DNA of 64,000 nucleotides from Armatimonadota bacterium (lineage in GTDB: Bacteria; Armatimonadota; Fimbriimonadia; Fimbriimonadales; Fimbriimonadaceae), in NCBI GenBank assembly GCA_018268395.1, contig JAFDWQ010000001.1:285720-349719 (forward strand), written 5' to 3'. How positions within the stretch are numbered: the first letter of the stretch is position 1; each line of letters opens with the position of its first letter. Below the pieces are notes generated by a model that saw only the letters and a list, made by a program, of their open reading frames with translations, was not told the DNA's origin and did not search any database. Shown piece after piece: positions 49,124 through 57,693 of the stretch. The position numbers and the translations under genes were made by a program.

Positions 49124-52100
49124 GGCAAAACTCCAGGAGTTGCTTTGGGTTTGAGCCAAGGCAGAGCTCCCCAATCGGCGCTCCAATATCTGGTCTTACC
49201 TGCATAGATGCCGCCGCCAACTGAGGGGCCAATGTGTCCTCCGCCTGCTGAAAAGCCAATCGGAAACGCACCATTACAGTCAAAATCAAGAATCACGTTC
49301 CCACCTGGGCCCTCACCTGCAAAGCCTGCTATTGTAACAGTCGAATCAGCTGTGCCGCTAGAATTGTCGCCGTTTCCAAAACCGACCCCCGGGCCAATTG
49401 AACCTCCAGCTCCCAACCCAAGTCCGCCTCCAAAGCTGACATCGCCACCAATGTGTCCCCGGCCATCGAGGCAAACTTCGGCATTAGCCCAGATGCCAAT
49501 TGGGCCAATCCCTCCAACGCCTCCTGCGCCTATACAGAACCGCCAGAATCCATTAGGATCAATCATGTTGACCGGACTGCCGTTGCAGTATGCGTAGAGA
49601 TTAGCACCACCTAGGTAACTTACGGGGTCACGTTTTAGCCATCTTCCCTGTGATGGTTCCAGATACCGATGGCCGCAAAGATACATACCTGTCTCGGAGT
49701 CGTAGTAATATCCCCAGCGACCGTTCCAGCGGAAGCAATCAGCGACGCCAAGCACCCCGGGGACAGCGATAAACTGGCCGTAAGCCTCATACATCTGCGA
49801 GCTCGACACGTTGCCGCTTGCGTCGAGATGGTGCACCACTGAGCCCTGCTGATCGAATTGGAAGTACTTCCACGAAGAGCCATTGTAGCGCGCGACCAAT
49901 CCGTCCGGTGCGAAAACGTTGATGCCGATGACGCTACCGTTCACGTCGGTTTCCAAAACAGGCTCACCGCCGTCATAGTAGAAGTACCGTGCGGTCGTCG
50001 TAGGGTTGTTTCCGCTTGGCGACGTGCCCGTTGCACTATCCTTCCATGCCCGCAGTCCGTCCGAGCGATAACCGTACCAGCGGTACTGGCTACCGTTGGT
50101 GATGGTCACAAGTCGTAAAGCCTCGTCCCAGCCGAACGTGGCTCCGGCATACGTCGTGGGCGAGCCGTTGCCGTCGAAGGCATACCCTGTCGCGCTACGC
50201 TGGTTGTCCGAGTTGAAGCTCTGGCTTGCACCCCGAAAGGTCGTCGGGTTTCCGGCGTCGTCGAAAGCGAACGACTGCGTGTAGCTGATGCCGCCCCCAC
50301 TAGGATACTTCGTGTACTGCTCGGCGGTCATGCGGTCCTTCGCGCCGTATGTCCAAGAATACGTCCCTTTAAAGTCCGTTGCCACATGTGTGGAAGCGAC
50401 CCGTGAGGTCAGGTTCAAGGCGTCGTCCCAACCGAAGGTGTCGTATGCGCTGCGGACCGTGCCTCCAGAGGACTTGTTCGTGACCGAGTAAGGCAGCCCA
50501 AGATTGTCCCACGTGTTCTCCGTGTAGCAGCCGTTCGGCAGCGTCCTCGTCTGCTCCCAGCCATTATCGTAGTAACTAACCGACAGCCCGGTGGAGCTTA
50601 CGTCGGCCGGCGAATGCAGGCTGGTGCAGTTGCCGTTGCCGTCATATCCGTACGTCCACGTGCCGACGGACGTCGTGTTCACGGTCAGCTCCATTTCCGA
50701 GCGGCTGCCGTCGGCGTAGTAGGAATGATCGCTCGTCACGGCCGGCGGGTTCACGCTCGGGCCCCCGTAGTCGCGGAACCCTTGCATGACGTTGCCGAGA
50801 TCGTCGTACGTCCAAGACGCCGTCGGGTTGGTGCGGCCCGAGTTCGGCGCGGCGCCGGTCGAATCCCATAACTTCGAGGGCCTATCGAACACGTCGTAGT
50901 CGACTTCGACGTCCTTGCCGGAAAGTCCAGTGTAGGCGACCTTTGACAAAAGACCGTCGTCGGCTGACGAAGCGCCGTATGTGAACGTCCGCACTTGACC
51001 AAGGCCGTCGGTCAGGGAGAGGACTTGGCCTTGCAGGTCGAAGGAGTCGTAGGTGATCTTGTCAAAGGAGCCAGTCGATGCACCTGGGTACTCGACTTTG
51101 GTGAGCATCCCTTTGGCGGCATAGAAGTATTCAGTCTCGTTGTCGTTGCCGTCTTTGAACGTCTTCGTCCTGTAGACCGGATCGTAAGTGTAGGCTGATT
51201 CTTCCGCGTCTCCGGTGACGCCGGCCAAGTGCCCTTCCTTCCCGTATGAGTAGTAAACGGTACGGTCTGCCGTCGAATGTCCCGGCCCGAACGCCTCGAC
51301 CTTCTTCAGCGGACCGTTGGGCCACAGGTAGGTCGACTTCCTCGTTCCATGATTCGAGCCCGTTGTCTGGACTGGAAGCGTCACAGTGTCCGGCTGGCCC
51401 CAATAGTAGTACGACATCGTCGTCTCGATCCCGGTCGGATCGATCGAGTTCGTAACGTGGTGGCGGCCGTCCCAGCGCAAGTGCTGCGTCGTGTCGGTCG
51501 AGCTCGAGACGTTCGTCGTCACCGTGATCGGCTCCCCAAGACGCTCGGATTGCGAGTGCGAACCGTCCGTTGTGTAACCGTAGGAGACGACGTGGGTGCT
51601 GACTGCGTTGTTCCCGGGCGAGGTGACGGTCGCGACGTTACCGAGGGATGTATAGGTGATCGTGGTCGTCTGCTGGCTGGACGTGCCGCTCTGACCAGGG
51701 ATCGGGCTCAGGACTTCGTGCAGTGGACCACTGATCTGGTTCGTCCCAGCGCTGTAGTAGGTGAAGTTTGTCGCAGTCTGGTAGGTCGATCCTTGGTGGG
51801 TCTGCACCTTGTTCAATCTTCCCAAAAGGCACAGATCGTCAGAGCTGTCGGATTCCAGGTTCCAGTCGTACTGTGTGACGATCCCTGAAGGGGTTGTCGA
51901 CTCGGTCAGCCTTCCGTGCGAGTCCCAGTCGTACTCCCACGTCCGTGTCAGACCGCCACCCGCGTTCGAATAGTGCTTCTTGACCTGGGTAGGCCGATAA
52001 GAGGCGGTAGAGGAGTAGGACGGGTACTCGATGACCGGATTTCCGTCTGGATCATAGACTCCTGAGATCATCATGTTGCCGTAGTACTTCGCAAAGTACG

Positions 52101-54360
52101 TATAGACCGGGCTGTTCGTGCCGTCCGAAATCTCGACGAGCGTTTTCGGTTGACTGTCGACGTTGTACGTGAATTGAGTCTTGTTGCCGTTGGCATCGAT
52201 GATGTTGTCGACCTTGCCTCCCGCCAGGTAGTTGATTTCCAGTGTTTCGGTCAGCAGGTGACCGGAGCCGTCCACTGCTCCGGTAGGGGTGGGCCCGGTC
52301 AGCGAACTCAGGTAAGGGACAGTGTACGAGGAAGTCCCCGCCTGGTAGTTGGTGTAGCCGTAGACGTAGCGTGCGGGTGGGCTGCCCGTACTCCCGGACT
52401 GCATCTGAGAGACCTGGTCGAGCTCCCAGCTCACCGAGGAATCAGAGCCTGTTCCCGTGCACGGATAGTCGGCGACGTTGTAGTAGACGATCCGACCGTC
52501 CTTATCAGTCGCGGACTCTGCGTTGCCGTATCCATCGAGGTCGAGGGTCAAAAGGGCGTTGCCCGAGGAGTCTTTGATGGCGGTCAGCCTGCGGACGTTC
52601 GAGCGGGTGTCACCGGGATCGAAGTCGTCGTATTCGAACTGTATATACCTTCCGAAACTGTCATACCACTTCTGCGGTCGGCGCATACCTATCGTCTCGC
52701 TATGGAAGTGGGAGTAGTCGCCGAACACGATGTCGATGGAGTCGTCCGTGTTCCACGACCCGTAGATCGGCCTTCCGTCGCGGGCGAAAATGGCGACCGA
52801 ACCGTTCGCCTCGTCCGGCGTCATTTCGCTCGGGTTGTACAGGGCCACCGTCGCGTAGTTAGGGTAAACGATCATCCCGTCGTACCACACGTCGTTGATC
52901 TCGTACGGAGGGAACACCATATAGTTGTACGGATGGGTCCAGCCCATGCCGAACGAACTGTCGTAGTCCATCAGGCTGTAGTACGAGCGCTGCCAGACTA
53001 CACCTGGGCCGATCGGGTTGTAGACGACGAGATCTGGGCCAGGCTTATACTCTTCTTCCCCTGAAGCGAGGTTCACGGGATCCTCGCATAGGTTGCCGTT
53101 CTTGGCGGCAACTGGCAAAGCAAACGTGCCGCCCATGTGACCTGCTGACCTGACAAAATTGCCGCAGCCTTGCATGGGACAGGGGTCACACGGGACACAA
53201 TGTGGCCCCTGAAGCCGGTGGGGGTACTGGAACGCAAGTGAACCCTCGGCAGCTTCGATACCCTTGGAGAGCTTCCCCGCGATATCGGGCTTGACAGCTA
53301 CGGCGGCCGCTACCGACCTGGCGTCCAACGACTTCCAGGCCCTAAGCCAGTATTCCACTGAGGACAGGTCTGTTAATCCTTCGAGTGCCTTAACAAGGCT
53401 TCCATCGGGCTTGCTTAGGGCCGCATAGGGTCCAGGATCCATCAAGCGCCACTGCTTCCATGTGACTTCAAGCTCGCCTCCGGGCCATGGGCCGCAATCA
53501 GTGCACATGTATGTCACGCCGCTCTTGTCGGCTTTCACGGCCGTAACGTAGTGGTCCCGCTCGACCAGAACCACGACGGGCATACCGTTGTTCTCCTTCA
53601 ATGTGTCGATCAGGAGTTCAGGTGTTTTGAGGGTGAACGGGACCGCGCGGAGCCCAAAACTGCTTGCTCCCTTATCGATGTCGCGGAGCGAACTGCCAAG
53701 CCCGGTGTGCGGCACGTTCTGTTCGATATCTGATCGTTTGTAGGGTTTTCCAAGCTTGTCGAGCGCGATCGCGACCGAGGCAGCACCGGCCATCGGGTCG
53801 GAAAACGCCGGCTGCCTGATCCCCGCCTTGGCGTGCTCCTCATGGTACGCGGCGCAGGCAAAGGCCTTTCGCTCCCAGATCGCCAGCACCTTAGGGTTGA
53901 TGACCGAGTGGTTGTCGTGAATCAGATCGTCCAGTTCTCGCTGGGCTGCCTTGTAGCGTCCGGAGTAGAAAAACGCCATGGCCCGGTCGAAATGAGCCAA
54001 GGACACAGCCGATCTATCAACAGGCCTGAGCCTGAGTACCTCGCTGAATTTCGTTTCAGCTGCGAACGGGTCACGTTTCAGGCCAAGGTCGATTTCGCCG
54101 AGTCGGATCAAGGCCTTGGCCCGAACTTCTACGTCGTCGGACTTGCAGTCGTCGTTCCACTTCGAGAGCGTCGCAGCATCGATAGGCTGCGTGAGCCGTT
54201 GACCTTGATCGAGTTGCGTCGGCATCTTCTCGACCATTGGCCGCACGATGACTTTCGGACGTGCCGGGGACGTGTCTACGATCGGCAGAAGCCTGGTGGC
54301 GGCGTCAGACGGGACTGAAGCGAGTATCGAGAGCGATGCGAGAAGTCCGATGAACGCCAT
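49120..54360 (-). CDS. Secreted RHS/YD-repeat protein with degenerate C39-like domain
   Basis: The 1746-aa protein has a signal peptide (MAFIGLLASLSILASV, then PSDAA). TPR-like helices (about 80-165) precede a C39/papain-like domain (about 175-310). In that domain the position of the usual nucleophile cysteine is occupied by a SDPMAGAAS stretch, while the histidine (RDHYVTAV) remains. YD/RHS repeats run from about 430 to 1580. The RHS core ends with EPSQGRWLKRDPVSYLGGAN and DPNG at about 1640. The last 110 residues are glycine-rich (GGGLGLGAGGSIGPGVG) and occupy the place of the variable toxin tip. That segment has visibly lower GC. GGGAGG precedes the ATG. Confidence 0.85.
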   Translation of the reverse strand: MAFIGLLASLSILASVPSDAATRLLPIVDTSPARPKVIVRPMVEKMPTQLDQGQRLTQPIDAATLSKWNDDCKSDDVEVRAKALIRLGEIDLGLKRDPFAAETKFSEVLRLRPVDRSAVSLAHFDRAMAFFYSGRYKAAQRELDDLIHDNHSVINPKVLAIWERKAFACAAYHEEHAKAGIRQPAFSDPMAGAASVAIALDKLGKPYKRSDIEQNVPHTGLGSSLRDIDKGASSFGLRAVPFTLKTPELLIDTLKENNGMPVVVLVERDHYVTAVKADKSGVTYMCTDCGPWPGGELEVTWKQWRLMDPGPYAALSKPDGSLVKALEGLTDLSSVEYWLRAWKSLDARSVAAAVAVKPDIAGKLSKGIEAAEGSLAFQYPHRLQGPHCVPCDPCPMQGCGNFVRSAGHMGGTFALPVAAKNGNLCEDPVNLASGEEEYKPGPDLVVYNPIGPGVVWQRSYYSLMDYDSSFGMGWTHPYNYMVFPPYEINDVWYDGMIVYPNYATVALYNPSEMTPDEANGSVAIFARDGRPIYGSWNTDDSIDIVFGDYSHFHSETIGMRRPQKWYDSFGRYIQFEYDDFDPGDTRSNVRRLTAIKDSSGNALLTLDLDGYGNAESATDKDGRIVYYNVADYPCTGTGSDSSVSWELDQVSQMQSGSTGSPPARYVYGYTNYQAGTSSYTVPYLSSLTGPTPTGAVDGSGHLLTETLEINYLAGGKVDNIIDANGNKTQFTYNVDSQPKTLVEISDGTNSPVYTYFAKYYGNMMISGVYDPDGNPVIEYPSYSSTASYRPTQVKKHYSNAGGGLTRTWEYDWDSHGRLTESTTPSGIVTQYDWNLESDSSDDLCLLGRLNKVQTHQGSTYQTATNFTYYSAGTNQISGPLHEVLSPIPGQSGTSSQQTTTITYTSLGNVATVTSPGNNAVSTHVVSYGYTTDGSHSQSERLGEPITVTTNVSSSTDTTQHLRWDGRHHVTNSIDPTGIETTMSYYYWGQPDTVTLPVQTTGSNHGTRKSTYLWPNGPLKKVEAFGPGHSTADRTVYYSYGKEGHLAGVTGDAEESAYTYDPVYRTKTFKDGNDNETEYFYAAKGMLTKVEYPGASTGSFDKITYDSFDLQGQVLSLTDGLGQVRTFTYGASSADDGLLSKVAYTGLSGKDVEVDYDVFDRPSKLWDSTGAAPNSGRTNPTASWTYDDLGNVMQGFRDYGGPSVNPPAVTSDHSYYADGSRSEMELTVNTTSVGTWTYGYDGNGNCTSLHSPADVSSTGLSVSYYDNGWEQTRTLPNGCYTENTWDNLGLPYSVTNKSSGGTVRSAYDTFGWDDALNLTSRVASTHVATDFKGTYSWTYGAKDRMTAEQYTKYPSGGGISYTQSFAFDDAGNPTTFRGASQSFNSDNQRSATGYAFDGNGSPTTYAGATFGWDEALRLVTITNGSQYRWYGYRSDGLRAWKDSATGTSPSGNNPTTTARYFYYDGGEPVLETDVNGSVIGINVFAPDGLVARYNGSSWKYFQFDQQGSVVHHLDASGNVSSSQMYEAYGQFIAVPGVLGVADCFRWNGRWGYYYDSETGMYLCGHRYLEPSQGRWLKRDPVSYLGGANLYAYCNGSPVNMIDPNGFWRFCIGAGGVGGIGPIGIWANAEVCLDGRGHIGGDVSFGGGLGLGAGGSIGPGVGFGNGDNSSGTADSTVTIAGFAGEGPGGNVILDFDCNGAFPIGFSAGGGHIGPSVGGGIYAGKTRYWSADWGALPWLKPKATPGVLP

Positions 54361-54526
54361 GTCTGTTCCCTCCCTTGTTCACGGTGTTACCGCGTGCCGG
54401 TCGAATTACAGATATCACAAATATTGATAGACACTCCTTTTTATTAGTTATTTCTAATGCGTCAAGCCATCTCCTGCAGTCCTATAGTGAGCGTCGGCCA
54501 ATCCGGCGGGTCTGACGCTCCAATGA
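54361..54526. other. RHS upstream region
   Basis: This gap between two minus-strand genes contains the AT-rich leader of the RHS gene. No small gene was recognised. A TGTAAT at about 54403-54408 (minus) is a possible -10. Confidence 0.35.
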
Positions 54527-54551
54527 AGAAGCCCCGCTTATCGCGGGGCTC
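54527..54551 (-). terminator. Terminator of the DprA/SLOG-like gene
   Basis: AGCCCCGC and GCGGGGCT form an 8-bp stem around a 5-nt loop that contains the stop codon of the 198-aa gene. On the minus strand it is followed by TCTTCATTGG. Confidence 0.65.
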
Positions 54552-55134
54552 GGAACGGGTTCGCCAATGAGCGTGTCAGTGGATTGACAGGGCTTGAAAG
54601 ACCCGGCCACTTTCCGTCGGCAAGTGCCAGGATCAAGCGATCAACCGTGTGGTTGACACAGGAATAGGTTGGCAGCTTTCTTGGTGCACGGCGGGAAACT
54701 GCGAGATCGGTCTTGGGATCCCATTGGTAGCGCCACAGCCTTCCAGCTCGGAAGGGTTCGTCGCGAAGGTCGAACCCTAAATGGAACCGGATACCACCTG
54801 AGAAGACGACTATCCGGGGTGTGCCCCACCGAAGTGGAACGACGGCAGCCCGACGATGTGCTTCGTTATGTACGCCGCAAACAAGTATTTCGGCATTCAG
54901 AACTCTCCGCTCAGCTTCGCGTTCGATTTCGTCGAGAGCACTGCGATCCCATGGGCGATCTCCCATGGCACTCTCGATGCAGGCGAGCTTGCCGTGCAGC
55001 AGTCGGACGTTTCCGTACAGCCAGAGCCCGCCGGATTCATAGTAGCTGGGTTCGTCCTCATATCGGGTGCATCTTCGTGAATGAGGTTCAGGACGCAGAT
55101 GATCGGATGGGTCAGATATGTTTGTAAGGGGCAT
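54538..55134 (-). CDS. DprA/SLOG-like protein, uncharacterised
   Basis: The 198-aa protein has AEILVCGVHNEAHRRAAVVP, then WGTPRIVVFSGGIRFHLG and later WDPKTDLAVSRRAP. The order of a strand, a glycine and a small-residue turn followed by a further strand ending in SGG suggests a Rossmannoid DprA/SLOG-type nucleotide-binding domain. The match is loose and function is unknown. SLOG domains act as nucleotide sensors in some defence systems, and its neighbour is a patatin gene on the same strand. The frame may start further in (MGDRPWDRSALDEI). Confidence 0.45.
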   Translation of the reverse strand: MPLTNISDPSDHLRPEPHSRRCTRYEDEPSYYESGGLWLYGNVRLLHGKLACIESAMGDRPWDRSALDEIEREAERRVLNAEILVCGVHNEAHRRAAVVPLRWGTPRIVVFSGGIRFHLGFDLRDEPFRAGRLWRYQWDPKTDLAVSRRAPRKLPTYSCVNHTVDRLILALADGKWPGLSSPVNPLTRSLANPFRAPR

Positions 55135-55249
55135 TGTCGAGACCTCTCGACCCGCTTGCGGCAGTGCGTGCCGGGCGTGTCCTTGCCATCAAACAGGCGC
55201 AAAAGAGGTGACGCACCTTACGCGCTGTTCAGGAAACATTGGGGCAGGC

Positions 55250-56497
55250 CTAGTCAGCTGTGAGGCCAAGAAGGCATCCGCAATGCTGACGCAATACACA
55301 GGTCATCACCTGATCGCCACGTAAGACCAGGGCGTTGATGTCCTCCTCCTTCATTGCGGAAAAGTCTGTCGGGTAGCTGTTCACGCGCTCACGCGGTATG
55401 AAGTCGGCAGGTCGGTTATCGAGCTTTTGGTCATTCTGTCCGAGGTACGCGAGAGCAAACCCTGTTATGGCCTTTGCCTCCTTCTGAGCGTGAAGCATGG
55501 CCATCCCGGAATCTTGGAGCTTTCTAAACTGGATGCCGGTGACAGCCAACAGCCGAGGAAGCAGCCAATATGGCAGGGACAGCTCAGAGGGTCGCCCGAG
55601 GCCAGCGGACGAGCACAATATGAAGTCGACCTTTACCGCAAGGGCGCTGATGGAAGGATCCTTCGCAGGATCCAGCGCAGAGATTCCCAGGTTGTCGTAA
55701 ACTCCACCGTCCGTCAGCAAAACCCGCTGATTATTTGCCCCGCCAAGGGACAGCCGAAGGTCTAGAGCAGGCAGAACCGGTGGGAAGGCCGCGGAAGCCG
55801 CCACAGCCGTCGCGAGCGAAACTCGGTTTGCTTCTGCCTTGCCCAGTTGATAGTTAGCCGCTCCTCGTTTGCTGAACCGAAATGCCGTCCCGGTTCGGAG
55901 TTCGCAGGCATTTACAATCAGTTCCAAATCATCCCGGTTTCCGTCAGCAAGAGACCCTGGAAAGAGCTTGCGAAGTGAACGCTCAAAAGCCGTCGTTCGA
56001 GAAGCCCACCGGCAGAAAGGGGGCTGGATCCGTTTCCAAGCTCCACGCCTGGTCAAGCCCAATGTCCAAGAGACGAAATGCACGACTCCACGGGCAACCA
56101 GCACAGTCGCATTGATCGGGTGCGCCACGATTACCGTACCGAGCCACAGCAGGAGGTGGTTAGGGTGCATCGCTGCAAGAACAATGTCCCGTACGAGGCC
56201 CCGCTTCAATAGAGACCGCACGTGAACCTCAAAGTCGTCGAACGGTTGCTCGACCGCCGACCGAGTCCAAAGAGCTCCGATCACAGAGCCGCCCGACACG
56301 GTTGACAGGACAGAAACCTGCGACAAGAGTCCGACTCGATCAAGGGCCCGCATCGCCCCCAGATGAAAGGCGATCGCACGTGAGCCGCCTCCGGAGAGGG
56401 CTAGGCCGATCTTGGGACTGGCGCCCGCTTCCTGCCGGGCACATTCGTCTATGTTCGTAGCCGTAGCCTTATCTGAATCTAGCGCTTCGTCTACCAT
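55250..56497 (-). CDS. Patatin-like phospholipase
   Basis: The 415-aa protein has the oxyanion motif ALSGGGSRA (34-41), the nucleophile in STVSGGSVIGA (S71) and the Asp in LLTDGGVYDNLG (D263), so the Ser-Asp dyad is intact. A strongly hydrophobic segment (about 105-148) suggests membrane association. It should cleave membrane phospholipids. Patatins serve as membrane-degrading effectors in CBASS (CapV) and related systems. The gene diverges from the MBL/E2-E1-JAB operon, with 65 bp between starts, so the two could share control. There is a short leader and no clear ribosome-binding site. Confidence 0.85.
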   Translation of the reverse strand: MVDEALDSDKATATNIDECARQEAGASPKIGLALSGGGSRAIAFHLGAMRALDRVGLLSQVSVLSTVSGGSVIGALWTRSAVEQPFDDFEVHVRSLLKRGLVRDIVLAAMHPNHLLLWLGTVIVAHPINATVLVARGVVHFVSWTLGLTRRGAWKRIQPPFCRWASRTTAFERSLRKLFPGSLADGNRDDLELIVNACELRTGTAFRFSKRGAANYQLGKAEANRVSLATAVAASAAFPPVLPALDLRLSLGGANNQRVLLTDGGVYDNLGISALDPAKDPSISALAVKVDFILCSSAGLGRPSELSLPYWLLPRLLAVTGIQFRKLQDSGMAMLHAQKEAKAITGFALAYLGQNDQKLDNRPADFIPRERVNSYPTDFSAMKEEDINALVLRGDQVMTCVLRQHCGCLLGLTAD

Positions 56498-56546
56498 AAA
56501 GGGAAGCTAACATATGAAAGCACTATACCCGTGGCCGGAAAGAAGG

Positions 56547-56552
56547 TATACT
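56547..56552 (+). promoter_or_regulatory. -10 box (TATACT) of the MBL/E2-E1-JAB operon
   Basis: TATACT ends 10 nt before the ATG at 56563, predicting a leader of a few bases only. The 65-bp gap also has to hold the promoter of the divergent patatin gene. Confidence 0.45.
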
Positions 56553-56562
56553 GACGTCCACT

Positions 56563-57693
56563 ATGCATAAAGCGACGGTGTTCCCCCTTGGCAATGCGGA
56601 AACCTTGCGGCTCGACATCAACGACGGCCTGAGGAAGGTCTTGGTTGATTATGCAGATACGCGCGATCCTAACAACAGCTTTGACCTCAGATGCAAGTTG
56701 GCCGATCTCCTTCTCGCCGACTTGGCTGCTGCCAAGCGCAAAGACTACGACGCTGTCGCCTTCACGCACTTGGACGACGACCATACGTGCGGGGCAGGCG
56801 ACTTTTTCTACTTCGAGCACGACAAGACGCGACAAGGCGACGACCGGATCAAGATGACCGAGCTCTGGGTTCCTGCCTTTGCCGTGCTGGAGACGAATCT
56901 TGACGGGGACAAGCTCCTCATCAGGAAGGAGGCTCGGTGGCGACTAAAGGAGCTCGGCGGCAAGGGAGTGCGTGTGTTTTCAGCCCCGGGCACCCTGAAG
57001 AAATGGTTCGAAGATAACGACCTGGATCTCGATGACTACAGGAAGCGAGGCATCGTGCTTGACGCTGGCAAACTTGTTCCTAGCTTTTCGCTCGCGAACG
57101 ACAATGCCGAGTTCTTCATTCACTCGCCCTTTGCGTCCCGAACCGAGGATGGCGAACTCCACGTGCGAAACACCGACGCCATTGTCATGCAAGCTGTGTT
57201 CCAGTGCGAGGACGGGAGCCAAACCAAGTTCCTGATTACCGCAGACGTTCCGTACAGCCAACTGGACGAAATCGTTCGGGTGACGAAGCTTAAGAAGAAC
57301 GAGGCACGGCTCCAGTGGGACATTTACGACACCCCGCACCACTGTAGCTATACCGCGCTCGGCCCAGAAAAGGGCGAATCCAAAACCAAACCGAGCGACA
57401 ACGTCAAGTGGCTCTTGGAACAGGGTCAGCCAGGTTCCCTAATCATTTCCAGTAGTGATCCCATCCCAAACGTGGACACCGATCAGCCGCCCCACCGGCA
57501 AGCCGCAGCCACCTACCGGGACACAGCAAGTGACCACGGTGGAGAGTTCACAGTGACAATGGAGCACCCTAAGGCTGCCAACCCCAAGCCGCTAGTAATC
57601 GAGATCACGTCGCTGGGTGCGGCGATCGTCCGAGAGGCTTTGCCTGCCGCCGGCGTTGTCGCAACGAGCCAGCCGGCTCATCGCGTGGGATGA
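56563..57693 (+). CDS. Metallo-beta-lactamase-fold protein linked to E2-E1-JAB
   Basis: The 376-aa protein has the MBL metal motif AVAFTHLDDDHTCG (H69, D71, D73, H74), ITADVP and DTPHHCSY. The layout is that of ComEC-branch MBL hydrolases. A long flexible tail follows about residue 330, ending in PAHRVG, so the last residue is glycine. The gene overlaps the E2-E1-JAB gene by ATGA and both should be made together. In type II CBASS the enzyme whose C-terminus is conjugated by an E1-E2 is a CD-NTase. Here an MBL protein takes that position, which suggests it may be the conjugated partner. Confidence 0.8.
   Translation: MHKATVFPLGNAETLRLDINDGLRKVLVDYADTRDPNNSFDLRCKLADLLLADLAAAKRKDYDAVAFTHLDDDHTCGAGDFFYFEHDKTRQGDDRIKMTELWVPAFAVLETNLDGDKLLIRKEARWRLKELGGKGVRVFSAPGTLKKWFEDNDLDLDDYRKRGIVLDAGKLVPSFSLANDNAEFFIHSPFASRTEDGELHVRNTDAIVMQAVFQCEDGSQTKFLITADVPYSQLDEIVRVTKLKKNEARLQWDIYDTPHHCSYTALGPEKGESKTKPSDNVKWLLEQGQPGSLIISSSDPIPNVDTDQPPHRQAAATYRDTASDHGGEFTVTMEHPKAANPKPLVIEITSLGAAIVREALPAAGVVATSQPAHRVG

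Noticed and set aside
52150-53064. 304-codon plus-strand ORF inside the RHS gene
   Set aside because: It is antisense to the repeats, and the coding signal and motifs belong to the minus strand.
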